Of a DNA stretch of 25,948 nucleotides, positions 23,737 to 25,948 are shown one piece after another (positions within the stretch are counted from its first letter, which is position 1; each line of letters begins with the position of its first letter). The stretch comes from Verrucomicrobiota bacterium. Lineage in GTDB: Bacteria; Verrucomicrobiota; Verrucomicrobiia; Limisphaerales; UBA1096. Below the pieces are notes generated by a model. It worked only from the letters and a program-made list of their open reading frames with translations. It was not told the origin of the DNA and ran no database searches. Location of the stretch: positions 1 to 25,948 of the forward strand of contig JASLKI010000056.1 of NCBI GenBank assembly GCA_030747575.1, written 5' to 3'. A program made the position numbers and the translations under genes.

Positions 23737-25245
23737 ATGAATGATCCAAAGCACGGGTTTGTTACCTACGAAAAAGTAGATTCCGAATATTTCACCAAAC
23801 GTGGTTTAAAGCGTTACGCCGGCGTGTGGTCCCTCTGGGCATTGGGAGTCGGCGCGGTAATATCCGGAGATTTTTCCGGTTGGAACCTTGGAATCCAATA
23901 TTCCGGTTTTGGGGGATACTTGGTGGCTATGTTCATTGTCACCCTGATGTACCTTGGCTTGTGTTATTCGATCGCAGAAATGTCCCCCGCGCTGCCACAC
24001 ACCGGCGGGGCCTACTCTTTTGGCAGGACGGCCATGGGCGTATGGGGCGGATTCCTGACCGGCTTGGCTGAAAACATGGAATACGTGGTTACCACCGCCG
24101 TGGTGGTCTACTTCATGGGAGCATTTCTGACTGACATCTTCGAGACGCCTGATTCATTTCGGCCTGTTTGGTGGGCCGCCATGTACGTTGTTTTTATTGG
24201 GATCAACATTTGGGGAGTAGAGGCAACCTTTCGATTCACTATCGTGATAACCCTTCTAGCTCTTGCCATCCTGATTATTTTTTATGCTGGAGTGATATTC
24301 ACCGGGAAATTTGACTTTGACTTGGCCTTGAACATCGCACCCGAAAATCCAGAAAATTCAAGATGGTTTCCGTTTGGATTCAAAGGGGTCGCGCTTGCCC
24401 TGCCCTATGCCATATGGCTGTACCTGGCAATTGAGCAACTCCCCCTCGCCGCCGAGGAGGCGATTGATGTCAAAAAGGACATGCCTAAGGGAATCATACT
24501 AGGACTGTTGACCTTGATCATCACAGGTCTGGGAGTGGTTTTCCTTAATGTAGGCATTGGCGACGTAGAAATTGGCGAAGGTGCAGATTTCTTTGGCAAG
24601 AGTGAGGCTCCGCTATTGAAAGGGTATGAAGTTGTTTTTGGAACGGGAACTGCAACAAAATTCCTCGGACTGCTGGCAGTGGCAGGGTTGATTGCAAGTT
24701 TTCACACGATCATCTTTGCCTATGGAAGAAACATCTATTCACTTTCTCGGGCCGGTTACTTTCCTAAATGGCTGTCCGTCACGGGCGAAAAACGAAAAAC
24801 ACCCCACGTGGCCCTTATATCTGGGGGAGTTGTTGGTTTTTTAATTTTGTTAACCATGTTTTTTACCGGTGGAGCGGATGCAGCGTTCGGCAAGACGATT
24901 CTTTCCATGGCGGTATTTGGAGCTGTCATTGCATATGCCATGCAATGCCTGGCTTTTATAATACTCCGGGTAAAATTTCCAAACATGGAAAGACCCTACA
25001 GAAGTCCATTGGGAATACCCGGTGCGGCCATCGCACTTATCATATCGCTCGCGACACTATATTTTTTATTTTTAATTGAAGAAAACCTATACGGTGTTGT
25101 TGGAATGGCGATCTGGTTTCTTGTTGGCGTGGTTTACTTTGCTGCATACGGAAGGCATCGCTTGGTCTTTTCGCCGGAGGAGCAATTTGCTTTAAACCAG
25201 ATTACTGAGTCGCCGAGTGAGTTGAGAGCTGAGGAACCCAAATAA
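23737..25245 (+). CDS. APC-superfamily permease, ethanolamine/amino acid type
   Basis: 502 residues from ATG 23737 (a TTG one codon upstream is also open). About 12 hydrophobic segments span the length. The N-terminal block YAGVWSLWALGVGAVISGDFSGWNLGI has the ISGDFxGWN sequence I associate with ethanolamine permeases and related amino acid/polyamine transporters; EMSPALPHTGGAYSFGRTAMG is the conserved APC substrate/ion-site region, and AYGRNIYSLSRAGYFPKWL and RPYRSPLGIPGA are further APC signatures. It acts in the inner membrane as a probable cation-coupled importer. Substrate is an inference; no eutBC genes are present. It lies 139 bases after the propeller gene and 13 bases before the NHL gene, with which it may be co-transcribed. 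Confidence 0.9.
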   Translation: MNDPKHGFVTYEKVDSEYFTKRGLKRYAGVWSLWALGVGAVISGDFSGWNLGIQYSGFGGYLVAMFIVTLMYLGLCYSIAEMSPALPHTGGAYSFGRTAMGVWGGFLTGLAENMEYVVTTAVVVYFMGAFLTDIFETPDSFRPVWWAAMYVVFIGINIWGVEATFRFTIVITLLALAILIIFYAGVIFTGKFDFDLALNIAPENPENSRWFPFGFKGVALALPYAIWLYLAIEQLPLAAEEAIDVKKDMPKGIILGLLTLIITGLGVVFLNVGIGDVEIGEGADFFGKSEAPLLKGYEVVFGTGTATKFLGLLAVAGLIASFHTIIFAYGRNIYSLSRAGYFPKWLSVTGEKRKTPHVALISGGVVGFLILLTMFFTGGADAAFGKTILSMAVFGAVIAYAMQCLAFIILRVKFPNMERPYRSPLGIPGAAIALIISLATLYFLFLIEENLYGVVGMAIWFLVGVVYFAAYGRHRLVFSPEEQFALNQITESPSELRAEEPK

Positions 25246-25258
25246 TCGGCAACAACCG

Positions 25259-25948
25259 ATGAAAAAATATATTCAAGGACTGAGCCTTGTCGCGTTGTTT
25301 GCACTTGGCCAAGCGGCGATGGCGAAACAGCCGAATGAGTCGAAGGTGACGTTGATCGACGGCAGTTGGAACCCCGGCGAAGGCGGGTCGGTGACAACAC
25401 AGCCCCACCCACTCAACCGGCCATTCGGAGTTGATTTCGATTCGAAAGGCCGGATGTGGATCGTCGAGTTGGAGGGAGGCCGTGTGCATCGCTCGGCCAA
25501 TGGCGTTCGGAAACAGGTCGGAGGAGACGGCAGCAAAAGTTACCGGGGCGACGGTGGTTCGCTTGGCCAAGCGACCTTCAACGGCATGCACAATCTGGGC
25601 ATCGCGCCGGATGACTCGGTTTACATTGCCGACAGCTGGAACCACTGCATCCGCCGGGTTGATGCCAGCGGCCGAATCAAAACATTCGCAGGGACAGGCA
25701 AGGCTGGCTTTGGTGGGGACGGTGGTCCTGCAGCCAAAGCCCAGTTCAATTATATCATGTGCATCACACTCAACCCAAGCGGTGAAAAGCTGCACGTGGC
25801 CGACCTCAAAAACCGTCGCATCCGCGAGATCGATCTCAAGTCCGACAAGGTTCTAACCATCGCGGGCAACGGCCAACGGGGTATCCCAAAGGACGGTGCC
25901 AAGGCGACTGAGGCCCCATTGGTTGACCCGCGTGCGGTTTGCAGCGAC
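25259..25948 (+). CDS. Secreted NHL-repeat beta-propeller protein (C-terminus beyond window)
   Basis: 230 codons are present from the ATG at 25259; the gene runs off the right edge. Residues 1-22 are a signal peptide (KKYIQGLSLVALFALGQAAMA). The mature part has NHL repeats: NRPFGVDFDSKGRMWIVE (about 53-70), NLGIAPDDSVYIADSWNHCI, and CITLNPSGEKLHVADLKNRR, with linkers FAGTGKAGFGGDGGPA and IAGNGQRG that are characteristic of this family. The fold is a propeller for ligand or substrate binding; no catalytic function is assigned. Two copies of the repeated palindrome lie in its 5' region, including the only perfect 14-base copy I found. No Shine-Dalgarno is seen; it starts 13 bases after the permease stop. 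Confidence 0.88.
   Translation, partial: MKKYIQGLSLVALFALGQAAMAKQPNESKVTLIDGSWNPGEGGSVTTQPHPLNRPFGVDFDSKGRMWIVELEGGRVHRSANGVRKQVGGDGSKSYRGDGGSLGQATFNGMHNLGIAPDDSVYIADSWNHCIRRVDASGRIKTFAGTGKAGFGGDGGPAAKAQFNYIMCITLNPSGEKLHVADLKNRRIREIDLKSDKVLTIAGNGQRGIPKDGAKATEAPLVDPRAVCSD
25302..25315. repeat. Palindrome copy (13/14) in the NHL gene signal peptide
   Basis: CACTTGGCCAAGCG, identical to the intergenic copy at 4176; read as Leu-Gly-Gln-Ala. Confidence 0.8.
25560..25573. repeat. Perfect 14-base palindrome copy in the NHL gene
   Basis: CGCTTGGCCAAGCG, fully self-complementary, read as Leu-Gly-Gln-Ala in a propeller linker. Confidence 0.85.

Noticed and set aside
25202..25795. 197-codon minus-strand open frame
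   Set aside because: Antisense to the NHL-repeat gene, whose signal peptide and repeats are clear.
1..25948. CRISPR array, insertion sequence, prophage or defence island
   Set aside because: No regularly spaced direct repeats, transposase, integrase, phage structural or toxin-antitoxin genes were seen. The palindrome copies are irregularly spaced and mostly inside conserved genes, so they are not an array.

Overview
This window most likely comes from a free-living Gram-negative bacterium of the Verrucomicrobiota / PVC superphylum. Evidence: a secreted SGNH plus PVC-type 'membrane-bound dehydrogenase' protein, a Tat-exported sugar-isomerase-like TIM barrel, large secreted PQQ-type and NHL beta-propeller proteins, and lipid A genes (lpxK and an lpxL/htrB-type acyltransferase). 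The phylum is inferred from gene content; no rRNA is present.

Layout. Positions 1-4144 (minus strand) hold three exported proteins of probable carbohydrate catabolism: an SMP-30/gluconolactonase (cut by the window edge), the SGNH-dehydrogenase fusion and the TIM-barrel protein. Positions 4289-12289 (plus strand) hold trigger factor, an asparagine-synthetase-like PP-loop enzyme overlapping a RaSEA/Elp3-like radical SAM gene, a gamma-class carbonic anhydrase, ApbE flavin transferase, a CAU-anticodon tRNA (best read as tRNA-Ile2), a DCC thiol-disulfide protein, lpxK and lpxL. Positions 12307-19581 (minus strand) hold dnaN, a NifS/IscS cysteine desulfurase, a MoxR ATPase, a membrane-anchored coiled-coil protein, purE and an IspA-type polyprenyl synthase. 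Positions 19818-25948 (plus strand) hold a 1259-residue secreted beta-propeller with an embedded methyltransferase-like domain, an APC-family (ethanolamine-type) permease and an NHL-repeat protein cut by the window edge. No spacer exceeds about 240 bases.

The strongest unexplained signal is at DNA level. A palindrome, consensus CGCTTGGCCAAGCG, recurs through the window in both coding and non-coding DNA. By eye its 10-base core CTTGGCCAAG occurs nine times, against about 0.03 expected by chance. Copies are read in two different reading frames and occur in intergenic DNA, so protein sequence does not explain them. It resembles in kind, though not in sequence, the highly iterated palindrome HIP1 of cyanobacteria. 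Other leads are the PP-loop/radical SAM gene pair, the methyltransferase-like insertion in an exported propeller, and an AT-rich region with DnaA-box-like sites beside dnaN.
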